From: Zerene cesonia
Taxonomy: Eukaryota; Arthropoda; Insecta; Lepidoptera; Pieridae
Reading direction: 5' to 3'
NCBI RefSeq assembly: GCF_012273895.1
Contig: NC_052106.1
Location: 1,302,001 to 1,366,000, forward strand
DNA: 64,000 nt
Shown here: in pieces, positions 40,801-48,459 of the stretch
Numbering within the stretch: position 1 is the stretch's first letter
Layout: every line of letters starts with the position of its first letter
The notes under the pieces: generated by a model
Databases searched by the model: none
Seen by the model: only the letters and a program-made list of their open reading frames with translations
Told to the model about the DNA's origin: nothing
Program-made: the position numbers and the translations under genes

Positions 40801-40980
40801 GAATTCCAGAACACATACGAACAATGGCAGATCGTGTTCTTCATCCTAGCCGGCACGTACACGGCCGGCGCGTTGGTGTTCACCATCTTCGGCTCCGGCG
40901 AGCTGCAGCCCTGGAACTCGCCGCAGGGCGCGCCCAGCAAAGAGGAGCAGCCGCTCAACGACAAGGAGGTTAAGGTCTAG
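13667..40980 (+). CDS. SLC17-family solute carrier (sialin / inorganic phosphate cotransporter type), spliced
   Basis: A major facilitator transporter of the SLC17 anion family, which moves organic anions or phosphate across plasma or lysosomal/vesicular membranes; the substrate of this member cannot be read from sequence. Ten exons (13667-13830, 16261-16394, 19611-19813, 27019-27105, 27489-27619, 29063-29212, 38287-38434, 39490-39630, 40170-40255, 40810-40980) join in frame with GT/AG sites to 470 codons plus TAG. Numbering from the first full codon: helix 1 with NYALRVNLTIAIV (Arg23), a loop with two N-glycosylation sequons (Asn45, Asn51), helix 2 GSFFWGYVLTEVPGG, helix 4 RVVLGFLLGATWPA, the KWVPPMDRSKF loop, TRP-like helix 7 region, and NGLDIAPNFSG in the C-terminal half. 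Length fits the family (about 480). The N terminus is probably the exon at 8510. Compared with VGLUT2 and sialin, the helix-4 Glu and the following His are both Leu. It converges with the ZUP1 gene. Confidence 0.93.
13845..14070 (+). repeat. interspersed element (GGCTTCGCACGCG...GACGCAGAAAGTGAC family)
   Basis: Same family as 2049-2220, inserted only about 15 bases downstream of the donor of the helix-1 exon. Confidence 0.6.
14805..14992 (+). repeat. interspersed element, ACCCGGCAAACGCTGTTCTG family
   Basis: Runs from ACTAGCTGCACCCGGCAAAC to GTGACACGAGAATTTTATAT. Inverted at 28696-28884, in tandem at 35342-35696, partial at 36703-36842 and 39133-39190. Non-coding. Confidence 0.8.
16261..16394 (+). 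CDS. SLC17 transporter, exon with helix 2
   Basis: Encodes HPEHIQQTRYHWD, then KNHLLGSFFWGYVLTEVPGG, the strongest family signature in the protein. Acceptor TTTCAG, donor GTGAAT, ends after two bases of an Arg codon. VGLUT2 has a His immediately before the GSFFWGY motif; here it is Leu. Confidence 0.95.
17048..17520 (+). pseudogene. decayed LINE: end of reverse-transcriptase ORF plus 3' UTR
   Basis: In frame from 17048 it reads DTRNRNKIEVPVFRL, then QGIRVYNSFPHSIKSF and KFKNYIKNVYVRRAYFKW. This layout is typical of the C-terminal end of ORF2 in non-LTR retrotransposons of insects. A stop at 17234 interrupts it, and the expected ending (NEYMEDDNPWN) continues in another frame, so there is a frameshift. 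The 3' part (CTGTAGAAACTGCCTTCCGA, GACGATTCAAAAGTGC) matches remnants at 13500-13655 and about 36220-36300. It is 5'-truncated, as expected for LINE copies, and lies in a transporter intron. Confidence 0.75.
19611..19813 (+). CDS. SLC17 transporter, exon with helices 3 and 4
   Basis: Reads RVFGYSTLLASILTLL, then LRVVLGFLLGATWPA and KWVPPMDRSKFMSNMM. The helix-4 Arg is kept; the Glu and His used in vertebrate relatives are both Leu. Acceptor CTCTAG, donor GTAAGT, ends phase 1. Confidence 0.95.
20611..20780 (+). repeat. two diverged direct repeats, about 105-base period
   Basis: ATTGACAAAATGATAA...CATTG TTTTATTTTGG...TTCGCGTCATCA at 20611-20667 recurs as ATTGACACAGTGATAA...GATTG TTTTATTTTGG...TTCGCGTCATCA at 20719-20771. 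Spacing is 108 at the left end and 104 in the core. Each copy has a CGCGTCATCA site. The pair lies just upstream of the GC-rich island. Confidence 0.7.
20815..21030. promoter_or_regulatory. GC-rich CpG island inside an intron, candidate promoter or enhancer
   Basis: In otherwise AT-rich DNA this segment is dense in CpG. It holds AAGATGGCG at 20822-20830 (YY1-like), a perfect 12-base palindrome GCTGACGTCAGC at 20854-20865 with a full cAMP-response element, an inverted CCAAT box (ATTGG) at 20882-20886, an AACGGTTG Myb-like site and a CACGTG E-box at 20983-20988. No coding frame explains the composition. It could drive an alternative transcript of the transporter starting within the gene, or act as an enhancer. 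Confidence 0.5.
23318..23512 (-). repeat. interspersed repeat, inverted copy of the 2742-2940 family
   Basis: Reverse complement matches through TGCGAAAGTTGTAAGGATGT, CTGAACCGATTGC, TTTATCCCGATA and GGTGAAACCGCGGGGCGCAG. Confidence 0.8.
25190..25515 (+). repeat. interspersed repeat (GGGTTCCATACCTAAAAAGG...)
   Basis: GGGTTCCATACCTAAAAAGG and GGGAACCCTGATAGGATCAC resemble a repeat common in Lepidoptera. A TCTG microsatellite and a second segment (GGAATGGAACGGG...AAACCCCGGGAC) follow. No coding capacity. Confidence 0.55.
26430..26600. repeat. transposon-derived remnant with GGCCTTATCGCTATATAGCG
   Basis: A TTTATTTATT-rich stretch followed by GGCGGCCTTATCGCTATATAGCGATTTCCTCCAGACAACC. A related piece with GGCGACCTCATCGCTTATGAGCGAT is at 39685-39795. 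Likely the end of a non-LTR element. Confidence 0.5.
27019..27105 (+). CDS. SLC17 transporter, exon with helix 5
   Basis: Completes an Ala codon, then SSLGAALTMPICGFLIAHFG and WESAFYFTG. Acceptor TTGGCAG, donor GTGAGT, ends phase 1. Confidence 0.95.
27237..27420 (+). repeat. partial SINE-like element (CGAGCATGCTTTGGCACGAA family)
   Basis: Diverged and internally deleted copy of the 7909-8225 element in the short intron between helix-5 and helix-6 exons: GTGGGAGCCGAGCATGC and GAATTGGGCCAG match, and the 3' end is lost. Confidence 0.65.
27489..27619 (+). CDS. SLC17 transporter, exon with helix 6 and start of central loop
   Basis: IIGVMWSVAWFAVVYDSPAQ forms helix 6 and the family-typical DSPAQHPRIS start of the large central cytoplasmic loop. 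Acceptor TTATAG, donor GTGAGT, phase 0. An open frame continues past the donor but that part is intronic. Confidence 0.95.
27683..27860 (+). repeat. interspersed element (ACTAGCGATCCGCCCCGG...GCGGAAAGCGAC family)
   Basis: Matches 2049-2220 and 13845-14070 at both ends; 60 bases after the donor at 27620. A GTTTGTTTCTTTATTCG...GAAGCCGGGGCGGACCGCTAG fragment follows at about 27890-27966. Confidence 0.6.
28330..28496 (-). repeat. interspersed element, inverted
   Basis: Reverse complement of the 2049-2220 family: GAAGTCGCTTT, CGCAACGGATTTTGA and GCGTGCGAAACCGAGGGCAA match. Confidence 0.6.
28696..28884 (-). repeat. interspersed element, ACCCGGCAAACGCTGTTC family, inverted
   Basis: AAAATTCTCGTGTCACAGTT at one end and CGGAACAGCGTTTGCCGGGT at the other are the reverse complement of 14805-14992. 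Confidence 0.8.
29063..29212 (+). CDS. SLC17 transporter, exon with helix 7
   Basis: VPWRSLLSSPAVWAIVITHG then ASVFGYFTVVNQLPTYIES. The PWR start and LPTY end are family landmarks. VGLUTs have an Arg (NFCRSW) where this protein has Ala, so it is not a glutamate-type VGLUT. Acceptor TTCCAG, donor GTGAGT, phase 0. Confidence 0.95.
29340..29545 (+). repeat. tandem duplication, about 100-base unit
   Basis: TTAACTTTTTATATTTGTTA...ATTATAGTAT...AGGATAAAACCTATTAAAA...ATGTTTTTTATTGACGTG occurs twice in a row, beginning near 29352 and 29453, with small indels. Old local duplication. Confidence 0.8.
29700..29870 (+). repeat. interspersed element (GCCCCGGCTTCACCTGTGG...)
   Basis: ACTAGCTGTTTGCCCCGGCT, GTACATATATAGCCAATG, GCTTTCTAATGGTGAAACAA, ATCGGTCCAGCCATT. 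Related copies at 49070-49235, 60068-60235 and, inverted, 30715-30876. Confidence 0.65.
30015..30162 (-). repeat. SINE, TGATGA-tailed family, partial
   Basis: TCATCATCAGCCCACATATC, CCGCTGGGACACA, CAAGTGCGGGTTGGCAGATG and CTTGGACGTACCGGTT match the 53693-54032 element in reverse. Confidence 0.8.
30715..30876 (-). repeat. interspersed element, inverted copy of the 29700-29870 family
   Basis: AATTCTTTCACAATTAGAAA, GAGTGACATAGGCTATATAG and GGCCGGGGCGGAACGCTAGT are the reverse complement of the family's core. Confidence 0.65.
33692..33749 (-). repeat. SINE tail cut by the assembly gap
   Basis: Identical or nearly so to 2515-2572 (AATTTTTAGTTTTATAGCAT ... GAATAGAAAAA). The assembly stops inside this repeat, so repeat content probably caused the gap. 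Confidence 0.7.
33750..34749. other. assembly gap of exactly 1000 N
   Basis: Placeholder-sized gap inside the 9-kb intron; true size unknown. Confidence 0.99.
34970..35040 (-). repeat. tRNA-derived SINE head
   Basis: On the minus strand: an A-box-like CTCAGTGGTTAGG and, 36 bases on, a B-box-like GGGTTCGAAAC. It does not fold as a full cloverleaf, so it is a SINE head or tRNA-like fossil and not a tRNA gene. Confidence 0.5.
35342..35696 (+). repeat. two tandem copies of the CGGCAAACGCTGTTC element
   Basis: First copy ends ATACAAG near 35515; the second begins ACTAGCTGCACCCGGCAAAC. Both contain GTTCTGCCTTA.TCTTATCGT, AAAATAGATGTT and CGTTTCGGAGGAGTA, and end with GTGACAC. The first copy is more diverged. 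Confidence 0.8.
36703..36842 (+). repeat. degenerate copy of the CGGCAAACGCTGTTC element
   Basis: TTGACCCGGCAAACGCTGTT and GACAAATAGATGTTGACGGA match; the middle is deleted. LINE 3'-end-like sequence (GACGATTCAAAAACGC ... TTTGAATTTGAA) lies at about 36220-36300. Confidence 0.65.
38113..38219 (+). repeat. SINE, TGATGA-tailed family, 3' half
   Basis: TTCGACGACATGTGACATCT, GCGTGGTGGATG and ATGGGCTGATGACGATGA match the 3' half of 53693-54032; degraded. Confidence 0.75.
38287..38434 (+). CDS. SLC17 transporter, exon with helix 8 and the following loop
   Basis: NGLLSSLPYLGKYLCALASS, then VLADSLRRTGRLSTTTARKL. The ADSLRR...STTTARK loop is highly conserved in SLC17. Acceptor TTACAG, donor GTATGT, ends phase 1. 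Confidence 0.95.
39220..39450. mobile_element. foldback (MITE-like) element, copy 2
   Basis: A perfect 17-base inverted repeat, CGCGATTTATTCATTAT at 39247-39263 and ATAATGAATAAATCGCG at 39307-39323, with a 43-base loop carrying GCTCGCTGTAAAGTGTTCGA. A partial repeat of one arm follows at about 39360-39400. Related to 12645-12822. It ends close to the acceptor of the next exon. Confidence 0.65.
39490..39630 (+). CDS. SLC17 transporter, exon with helices 9 and 10
   Basis: ILMIAQAFFGHDRVWSIAIF, TVALTINGAVTAGYLGNG, LDIAPNFSG. NGLDIAPNFSG is the insect version of the family's NHLDIAP motif. Strongly GC-rich third positions compared with flanking DNA. Acceptor TCCCAG, donor GTGAGT, ends phase 1. 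Confidence 0.95.
39685..39795 (-). repeat. LINE-like remnant
   Basis: AATACACTTTATTTATCACA ... GGCGACCTCATCGCTTATGAGCGAT; same family as 26430-26600. Begins 55 bases after the donor at 39631. Confidence 0.5.
40170..40255 (+). CDS. SLC17 transporter, exon with helix 11
   Basis: TIFGIANTLSSFGGWLSTFM then VGELTKHH. Acceptor TTATAG, donor GTAAGT, phase 0. Confidence 0.95.
40651..40710 (+). repeat. 60-base direct repeat, intron copy
   Basis: GCTATATAAATATCATACTT GATAAGTAGATAAATATG...GGTTACTTTAA. A near-identical copy at 42659-42716 lies 2 kb downstream, beyond the last coding exon. Confidence 0.8.
40810..40980 (+). CDS. SLC17 transporter, last exon with helix 12 and C-terminal tail
   Basis: NTYEQWQIVFFILAGTYTAG, ALVFTIFGSGELQPWNSPQG, then a charged tail ending NDKEVKV and TAG. 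The EQWQIVF and GSGE.QPWN motifs are characteristic. Acceptor TTCCAG. Confidence 0.96.
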   Translation, partial: NTYEQWQIVFFILAGTYTAGALVFTIFGSGELQPWNSPQGAPSKEEQPLNDKEVKV

Positions 40981-41597
40981 GGAGGTGGAGGGGAGTTGGA
41001 GGGGATTTCAGGGGGAGTTGGTAGAGGCAGATAGCTAGTGGGTGTGACATGTGACATGCGAGATGATACTCCGCCTAATATTCTGCCACTCCATTCCAAA
41101 AGGTCGTATCCATATAAAATATAAAAATTTTCAACTCGAAATGTTTTAATTGAAACTTCCTGGCACGTTAAAAGTACAGAAATAAGCCAATAGATTGTAT
41201 GAACGCTCATATACAATTGTATTTAGTTTCCAAACACAAGATGCGGTTCATAACTCGTCCCCTCCAACACGTGTAGTATATTATCTCATACTATCTGTTA
41301 TGTACAAACAAGACAAATTCGTAGGAAAAATTATTTATTTATTAATAATTATAAATGTTCGTGTTCACCTGTGTTTATGTATCTACAGTCTGTACATTAC
41401 AACGTTGCGATCCACGCATTCTTCTGAATGATTTTTAACTAGAATTAAAATGTATTCAACTGGATGAAAAATCGCGACTTATTTTTAAAATACTTACCAT
41501 ATTGGTATAGTTGTTTTTTCTTCATTTAAGTCAATAGAAACAACTTTTTAGTCTTTATGTAATTTTGTTTAACAAGATTTAGTTATATGATATAAAT

Positions 41598-41635
41598 TTT
41601 GATTCAATATTTTCGGCAATAAATATTGAATCAAA
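41598..41635 (+). terminator. 15-bp hairpin overlapping a poly(A) signal
   Basis: TTTGATTCAATATTT (41598-41612), loop TCGGCAAT, AAATATTGAATCAAA (41621-41635). The AATAAA at 41619-41624 straddles the loop and the 3' arm. If this signal is used, the 3' UTR would be about 660 bases; folding could mask it. Confidence 0.4.
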
Positions 41636-42658
41636 TTTTGTTATTTATGAAGTTACTTTTACAATATATCTTGCATGAAGTAAGTTATGTGAAAGTGATT
41701 TCTGTTATCGCGTGCCACGCACAGAGGTAATGCTTCTCATGACCTGAATCATTAACGAATTGTGTCATAAATAATGGCATTACTTTGTATGATATTCGGA
41801 AAAGAGATGGCAACACGGCATAACAGAAACAGCTGTATCGGCCAAATTTGTAATACAATTCTTTATTGAGTCAGGTCATACGTTCTTATAAAGAATGTGA
41901 AGTTTTATTTCAAAAAAGGCTGATAATGATTGTGATTTAATGACGTCCCGGCTCGCGCAACGGACTCACGATTGTCAAGTGATAGGAACCCGACTCATTG
42001 TAAAATCTAGACCTAAGTTCATAGGAGTGCTTTGTGGGGGCCCTCTAAAAATCTTCAATGCACAAAAACACTATCTTAATAGGTATGATATTGTTCTGAA
42101 GCAAATACTTTTTTAAGCAGATAATTTCCAATTAAAAGATATTGTATTTCGGGACCAAAGGGCCGCTTCCTAGACTCCATAAGTGTAAGTCTATTTTAGT
42201 ATTTTCATAAGTATCGATTATTTATTTTTCTAATGCGAGTATTTAGGAAATTCACAGCCATTCTCGTTTTATCCGGGGTCGCGCGGCGATTCTGTGGAAC
42301 CATAGACAAGTCTCGTTTGTAACCGTAAGACGTAGATATTAAGGGTAAGCCATGTTTCGCACTTAGCTTTATTACAAGGGACAATGCATCGCTATTTTGT
42401 GCATTTCAACAACTGTGATAAAGAGGTTTGTCTATGGCATATCGCTTTAGTGTCTTTTGCTCTTGTGTCTATAGTACTTTTTTGAATTTCGAATTTTTAA
42501 TGGCTATTTGTAGTTCCTAAATTACGATCAGTATTTCGTTTTTCGTGTCCGAGCCACAGATAACGTTACAATTGCAGGGTATTCGCGTTGTATAAATTTA
42601 AGGCAGTCTGTGGCAATTTATATATTCTGTACCGATAGTTTTTAGCCCATTTCATAAT

Positions 42659-42716
42659 GCTATATAAATATCATACTTGATAAGTAGATAAATATGATAT
42701 GGTTACTTTAACAGAA
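42659..42716 (+). repeat. 60-base direct repeat, downstream copy
   Basis: Second copy of 40651-40710 with few differences. No SINE or TIR features are seen, so it may be a fragment of a longer repeat or a local duplication. Confidence 0.8.
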
Positions 42717-42952
42717 TGAACAAACATAATAAATGTGTATGTCCATATAAAATAGTTGTATGAATGTGAAGCAATAAATATGCAAACAAGTCCCAATGAG
42801 CAAATGATGATTTTAATAGTAATAAATGAATTTTGTACAATTTGCATTTTTCGATGTCTTTATCCATGATGTATTTGTAAGAAATTCTGATGTGTATAGA
42901 GAAGCATTTCATGTGTAATTGAGCTATTTATATGTGAATATTTAAAACTGTA

Positions 42953-43029
42953 TCATTCTAACGCATGTAACGTTAAGACTTGTTGAATGTCTCCAATGAC
43001 TATGTAATTTGTGAACCAATTTTTTTTTT
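42953..43029 (+). other. 77-base gap-edge sequence, left copy
   Basis: Identical, base for base, to 44030-44106 on the other side of the N run, and ending in the same poly-T. Best explained as overlapping contig ends that were not merged. Confidence 0.9.
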
Positions 43030-44029
43030 NNNNNNNNNNNNNNNNNNNNNNNNNNNNNNNNNNNNNNNNNNNNNNNNNNNNNNNNNNNNNNNNNNNNNNN
43101 NNNNNNNNNNNNNNNNNNNNNNNNNNNNNNNNNNNNNNNNNNNNNNNNNNNNNNNNNNNNNNNNNNNNNNNNNNNNNNNNNNNNNNNNNNNNNNNNNNNN
43201 NNNNNNNNNNNNNNNNNNNNNNNNNNNNNNNNNNNNNNNNNNNNNNNNNNNNNNNNNNNNNNNNNNNNNNNNNNNNNNNNNNNNNNNNNNNNNNNNNNNN
43301 NNNNNNNNNNNNNNNNNNNNNNNNNNNNNNNNNNNNNNNNNNNNNNNNNNNNNNNNNNNNNNNNNNNNNNNNNNNNNNNNNNNNNNNNNNNNNNNNNNNN
43401 NNNNNNNNNNNNNNNNNNNNNNNNNNNNNNNNNNNNNNNNNNNNNNNNNNNNNNNNNNNNNNNNNNNNNNNNNNNNNNNNNNNNNNNNNNNNNNNNNNNN
43501 NNNNNNNNNNNNNNNNNNNNNNNNNNNNNNNNNNNNNNNNNNNNNNNNNNNNNNNNNNNNNNNNNNNNNNNNNNNNNNNNNNNNNNNNNNNNNNNNNNNN
43601 NNNNNNNNNNNNNNNNNNNNNNNNNNNNNNNNNNNNNNNNNNNNNNNNNNNNNNNNNNNNNNNNNNNNNNNNNNNNNNNNNNNNNNNNNNNNNNNNNNNN
43701 NNNNNNNNNNNNNNNNNNNNNNNNNNNNNNNNNNNNNNNNNNNNNNNNNNNNNNNNNNNNNNNNNNNNNNNNNNNNNNNNNNNNNNNNNNNNNNNNNNNN
43801 NNNNNNNNNNNNNNNNNNNNNNNNNNNNNNNNNNNNNNNNNNNNNNNNNNNNNNNNNNNNNNNNNNNNNNNNNNNNNNNNNNNNNNNNNNNNNNNNNNNN
43901 NNNNNNNNNNNNNNNNNNNNNNNNNNNNNNNNNNNNNNNNNNNNNNNNNNNNNNNNNNNNNNNNNNNNNNNNNNNNNNNNNNNNNNNNNNNNNNNNNNNN
44001 NNNNNNNNNNNNNNNNNNNNNNNNNNNNN
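43030..44029. other. assembly gap of exactly 1000 N, probably artificial
   Basis: Both flanks carry the same 77 bases, so the gap probably has no missing sequence; the poly-T at the junction would explain failed joining. Confidence 0.95.
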
Positions 44030-44106
44030 TCATTCTAACGCATGTAACGTTAAGACTTGTTGAATGTCTCCAATGACTATGTAATTTGTGAACCAATTTT
44101 TTTTTT
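44030..44106 (+). other. 77-base gap-edge sequence, right copy
   Basis: Second, probably false, copy of 42953-43029; it continues directly into the AATAAA signal at 44109. Confidence 0.9.
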
Positions 44107-44108
44107 TC

Positions 44109-44114
44109 AATAAA
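44109..44114 (+). terminator. candidate poly(A) signal of the transporter
   Basis: AATAAA followed within 25-50 bases by a GT-rich stretch (AAGTTTGTTTTATTTCGTGT). This is the best 3' end signal downstream of the stop codon, giving a 3' UTR of about 2.05 kb once the artificial gap is removed. Confidence 0.4.
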
Positions 44115-44129
44115 GTTTTCAAAAAACAA

Positions 44130-47100
44130 GTTTGTTTTATTTCGTGTATATCCATTTTGTTTTAAGTTTTTGTTGCACATAGGCAGGATTTGACTTTGAA
44201 TGTATAAGTGAAATTACCGAGACGAATTTGAAAAACAAAAATTATTAAAATATACACATAAACAAAATTAGGTCTTTTAAGACTGATTATTTTTGTTATT
44301 TTCCATTATTGCTAATCTCATAACTTGTTAATGTAGCAGATGATGCATTTACCCTATAGTAGCGCACTTCTCATATAGTGTTACAGTCGTGTACGAATCT
44401 CGGCCATTTCACTCGCATCAAGTTTTGATGTAACAATAAGTAGGTAGATAGCTAAGTTTACGTATGATGTTGATACAAAATTTCTTCAAATCGATTTAGT
44501 AGTTGTGGCGGGAAAGCGTCAGAGACTTACTTAATTACTTATTAAAATATTGACAATATAACAGATACTGGATAAAAAATAAAACAACTCACAGTAACTT
44601 AGAATATTTTATTGAAGAAACAGTTTAGCACAGCCTAGCTGTTCCTACGAAGCTAGCCTAGCTCAGGCGAGTGACCGCCTCGCTTACACACTCGGTGAGT
44701 GGGCTCGAACAATGTACGGTAACGCTGAAACTATCACAGGAGTACTATTATTAAGTCTGTGAATAAAGCCTTAAATACTTTGAGGCTGCATTTTGATATG
44801 AAGCGAACGCTTGAAGGGATTTCAAAATTTACAATTTTCTTTTTACAGTTAACTATATATAAATAGTAATGAAATAACAATTTTACCATAACACCTTAAT
44901 TGCAATTTTTTTAACTTACGATTCGATATTCCTCTTTTCTTAAAGTTTAGATCTTTTTATTCTTTAAAACTTTGATACACGAGACAAAAAACAAGTTATT
45001 TATTTTAAAATCACGATCTAAACACGCCCATGTCAAAATGCGAGCCGGCGAGCGAAACCTGGAATAATTATCACATGAATGAGTGCATATAACTAACATT
45101 TCCATATCCCAATGCTATGCATTCGTTACCTAACTACGCGTGAACTTAACTGTTATCCGGATATCAAGCACCAATTATCGCTTATTGTATTTTTAATTAT
45201 GTATGAAAAATATATCTGAGTTTTAGCTGTAATTTTATGCTTGGAACTATAAAACGGGCTTTCAGTTTGAAATTGGATCTTTTTTAACATTGCTAAACTT
45301 GATTCTTATTAAATTTTTGTCAAATTAAGTATTTTATTAACACAAGGGCGTAGTTCGTACAAAAACCCCGTTTTATCGTTGACTATACGATAATTGATTA
45401 CTTGAGTTTGCAGAAAATATAATTAAAGATAACAATTTTTACTTCCAGCCCATCATAAGTGTAGTCATAATAAAAAAAACATATTCATCATTCATCCTTC
45501 ACAGTTCAATACTTTAATGCAATGTTTTGACAAAATACAACAAAAAATTAAGATTTTTTTTTTATATGTTCCGCAAACTCGTGCCTATAGCCTATCTTGC
45601 AAGAAAGTGGTTACTCACGCCCGCCCGGATGCCAATCATAGTCTAGAAATAATTTAAACATTTTACAATTAAACAATTTGGTCAATTCGCTAAAATTACG
45701 CAACAATAACACCGTGGAGTGATGACAGACTTTTTTTTTAGAATTATTTTTTACTTTGTACTAAAATGAAAAAAGAAACATGTAATAAATTAAGTTAAAT
45801 TCATATCGAAAACGGCTTATGGAAAACGATAAATATGCAATTTTCACAAAGAAAAAAATCACCTTTTTACAACACTCCACGTTAACAGGCGAAATCGAAA
45901 CAGTTTTTAAACTATTCCACTTCACCTAACACTAAACGAAATTATACAATTTACACATAATTGACGATACTCATGCTGATACACCAAGCGACGAGCAATT
46001 TTATCAATTAAACTTTTTACATAACTTTAGCGTATATAACAAATAATTTGATGCAGGAAATAGTTTCACCTCAATGCAATTGGTCAAAAAAAATTGATCA
46101 ATTTTAAACGTTGCTAGAAAGAGACAGGTACAGACCGACAATACAAGATATCTCGATCTCTTTCTAATCAAGTGCTAAAATGCTGACATACAATGCTGGT
46201 TAGTGTCATTGTTTTATTATCTTTCTCATATATTAGATACTTTAAATATATTAGCGCGGCTAGATTCTGACGGAAGTGGTAATAACTCAGTGCATCAATA
46301 ACTACTAGACAAAAATAAGGTGCGATACGTGTGGAAAGCGCAATGAGAGATTTCTTCACAAAAGTACCTACATATATTTAATGTTATATATAAAAGCAAG
46401 AAAGCATTTTTAATTCAATAATTTTCCCATTGATAATCGACACTAAACGAGATTTGCCATTAAAAAAATCTAATCGTTAGTTCAATCTGTTCAGAATGAA
46501 TTATTTTTTAAGTTCCATTAAATAAATACATAAATTTGTGAAGAAACAGTCCGTCGCGCGCCTCTTAAAGCGAGCTTAACAATAAATATATAGGCACCAT
46601 TTTCTTGATCCGCCTCAACCGTATCCGTGGACATTGCGGGTAAAACTAAATTAGGATGATAAAAAACTATTTTGCCTTTTCTTAAATTGAGTCGACAAAA
46701 AAATAGTTGTATTTCATTCGCTATTAAAGTAAAGAAAAGCTTTAGGTAAAATAAGCTAGTAATGTAACGAAAAGCTTCAGATAAAATAAGATAAACTATG
46801 CCTGAAACTGGTCGAGTTTCTTACAACGCTTTTTTGGAAATAAACTAAAAAACAAACTCAAAAATATCTAGATCTACCCGCAAGCCCTTCCCCCGCAGAA
46901 CTCCCTTCCAATTCCTTTAGGAACTATGTGCAAACAATGGAAAGAGTGACGAAGCTGTGCCTTAACCTAAACTTACCTACCTACGTCTATTCAAGGCAAT
47001 GTCATGAAGCATAGTTTTAACTTGTACGTACTAATTAATTTATTACTAATTTCAACGCAACTTTGAGAACCGCTGCCTTCAAACTCGGTGACGTTCAAAG

Positions 47101-47911
47101 TTTAATCAAAATACCATTCGAAATAATTTGAGCCATTTGTAGGGTAAATTAAAAATAAAATTGCAAAGGTTCTCAAAGTTAAGTCATTAAATATTATAAT
47201 TACAATAAAATAATTACGGTAAATCGAATGTTTGATCGTTGTGATAAATACTTCTTATGGAATTGACTAAAAACTTAATTGACAAACGATACGAGGTAGA
47301 ACACAGGTTAGAAAATGAATAAATTAACATTAATATTACGAGATGTATTTAAATTACAAATAAGATATAATATTAATAATAATTTTTGGGTGTGGGCGTC
47401 GAGCACGCTTCGGCACGAATTGGGCCAGCTCGCAGCGGGGAAGTACCACACCCCCACAGAAGACCGGCATGAAATAGTAGCATGCTGTTGTGTTTCGTTT
47501 AATTTTGGAGGCTGAAGGCCTATATACTTTTCCGCATTCCTTAAACAATCTATCCTTTTTTATCCTATACCCCTCAAAAGAAGGCAACGACATGTACACG
47601 GGTACTGGCTTCGTTCGCTTACCACCAAGCGAGTTTCCCCTATTACATAAAAAATTACCTTTATCTTTTTTATCGGAATAAAATTGGTTTCTCATATTTT
47701 TATAATGCTGGCTTGGTAGATAAGTATCATAAATATACTGCTGTTTCAATATCCGAATTACTTTTCAACCATGTATTAGTCTCAGTTGTCGATGAAAAAA
47801 AAATCTAAATAAAGTGTAGTCTATGATCACAGATAACATAACTTTTTACTGGTATAAGGATTTTTAAAATCGCTTCAGAAGATCCAGATGCAACGTCGCA
47901 AACTTTAACTC
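44130..47911. other. intergenic region between the two convergent genes
   Basis: AT-rich, without coding frames or recognisable RNA genes. A SINE-like copy is at 47389-47660. A GC-richer patch at 44630-44710 (repeated CTAGCCTAGCT words) and a minus-strand AATAAA at about 44608 are present; neither can be tied to a gene. Confidence 0.55.
47389..47660 (+). repeat. SINE-like element (GAGCACGCTTCGGCACGAA family)
   Basis: Starts GGTGTGGGCGTCGAGCACGC; GGGGAAGTACCACACCCCCA and GCATGAAATAGTAGCATGC match 7909-8225; the 3' half is shortened and ends TATTACATAAAAAA. Confidence 0.75.
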
Positions 47912-47917
47912 TTTATT
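47912..47917 (-). terminator. candidate poly(A) signal of the ZUP1 gene
   Basis: AATAAA on the minus strand about 510 bases after the stop codon, followed on that strand by GTTAAAGTTTGCGACGTTGC, a GT-rich region. One of several possible signals in AT-rich DNA. Confidence 0.35.
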
Positions 47918-48423
47918 ATTTTAATACAAATTAAGTATATCTTATTTGTAATTTAAACACTTTACTGAAATTAATATCACATAATCAGGTCCTTAAGTAG
48001 CTAAAATATACATAAGTTACAATCACTAAGTATATACACATACAATACATAACGTTGAAATATTGTTAAAATACAAAATCCATATGGTATATTTAAATAA
48101 ATATTTTCAACAAACATACACTCATCTAAAACAATTTAACATAAAATTTTAAGTGAAATAAAATAAAATTAATATTAAATAACAATTTCTGTATAACAAT
48201 TTCAATATATATTAAAAATACATGCACCATTATTATCCAATTTAAAAACAGTTAGTTCCTTTGCAAGGAAATAAATACCAGCATAATTTCAGTATTGACA
48301 GAACACAATAAAAACAATTGTAACTCATGTATACATAAATAAATAAATATAGTACATTATGCGTGTATGCGAAGGTCTACACTACACTGGTACACCTGTA
48401 GACGGGCGCTTGTAGAACTATCT

Positions 48424-48459
48424 TTATGGGATGCGGATCGACTGGAGCACTTTGCTGGC
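48424..48459 (-). CDS. ZUP1: ZUP1, last exon
   Basis: ASKVLQSIRIP and TAA. The tail ends like the human protein (ASQVF...KIP). Acceptor TTTCAG. Confidence 0.93.
   Translation of the reverse strand, partial: ASKVLQSIRIP

Larger units (their letters stand above)
40981..42952 (+). other. probable 3' untranslated region of the transporter
   Basis: No coding signal. Contains AATAAA at 41619 and 42773, a strong hairpin at 41598-41635 and the second copy of a 60-base repeat at 42659-42716. The end of the transcript is not certain; the best signal is at 44109, beyond the gap. Confidence 0.45.
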
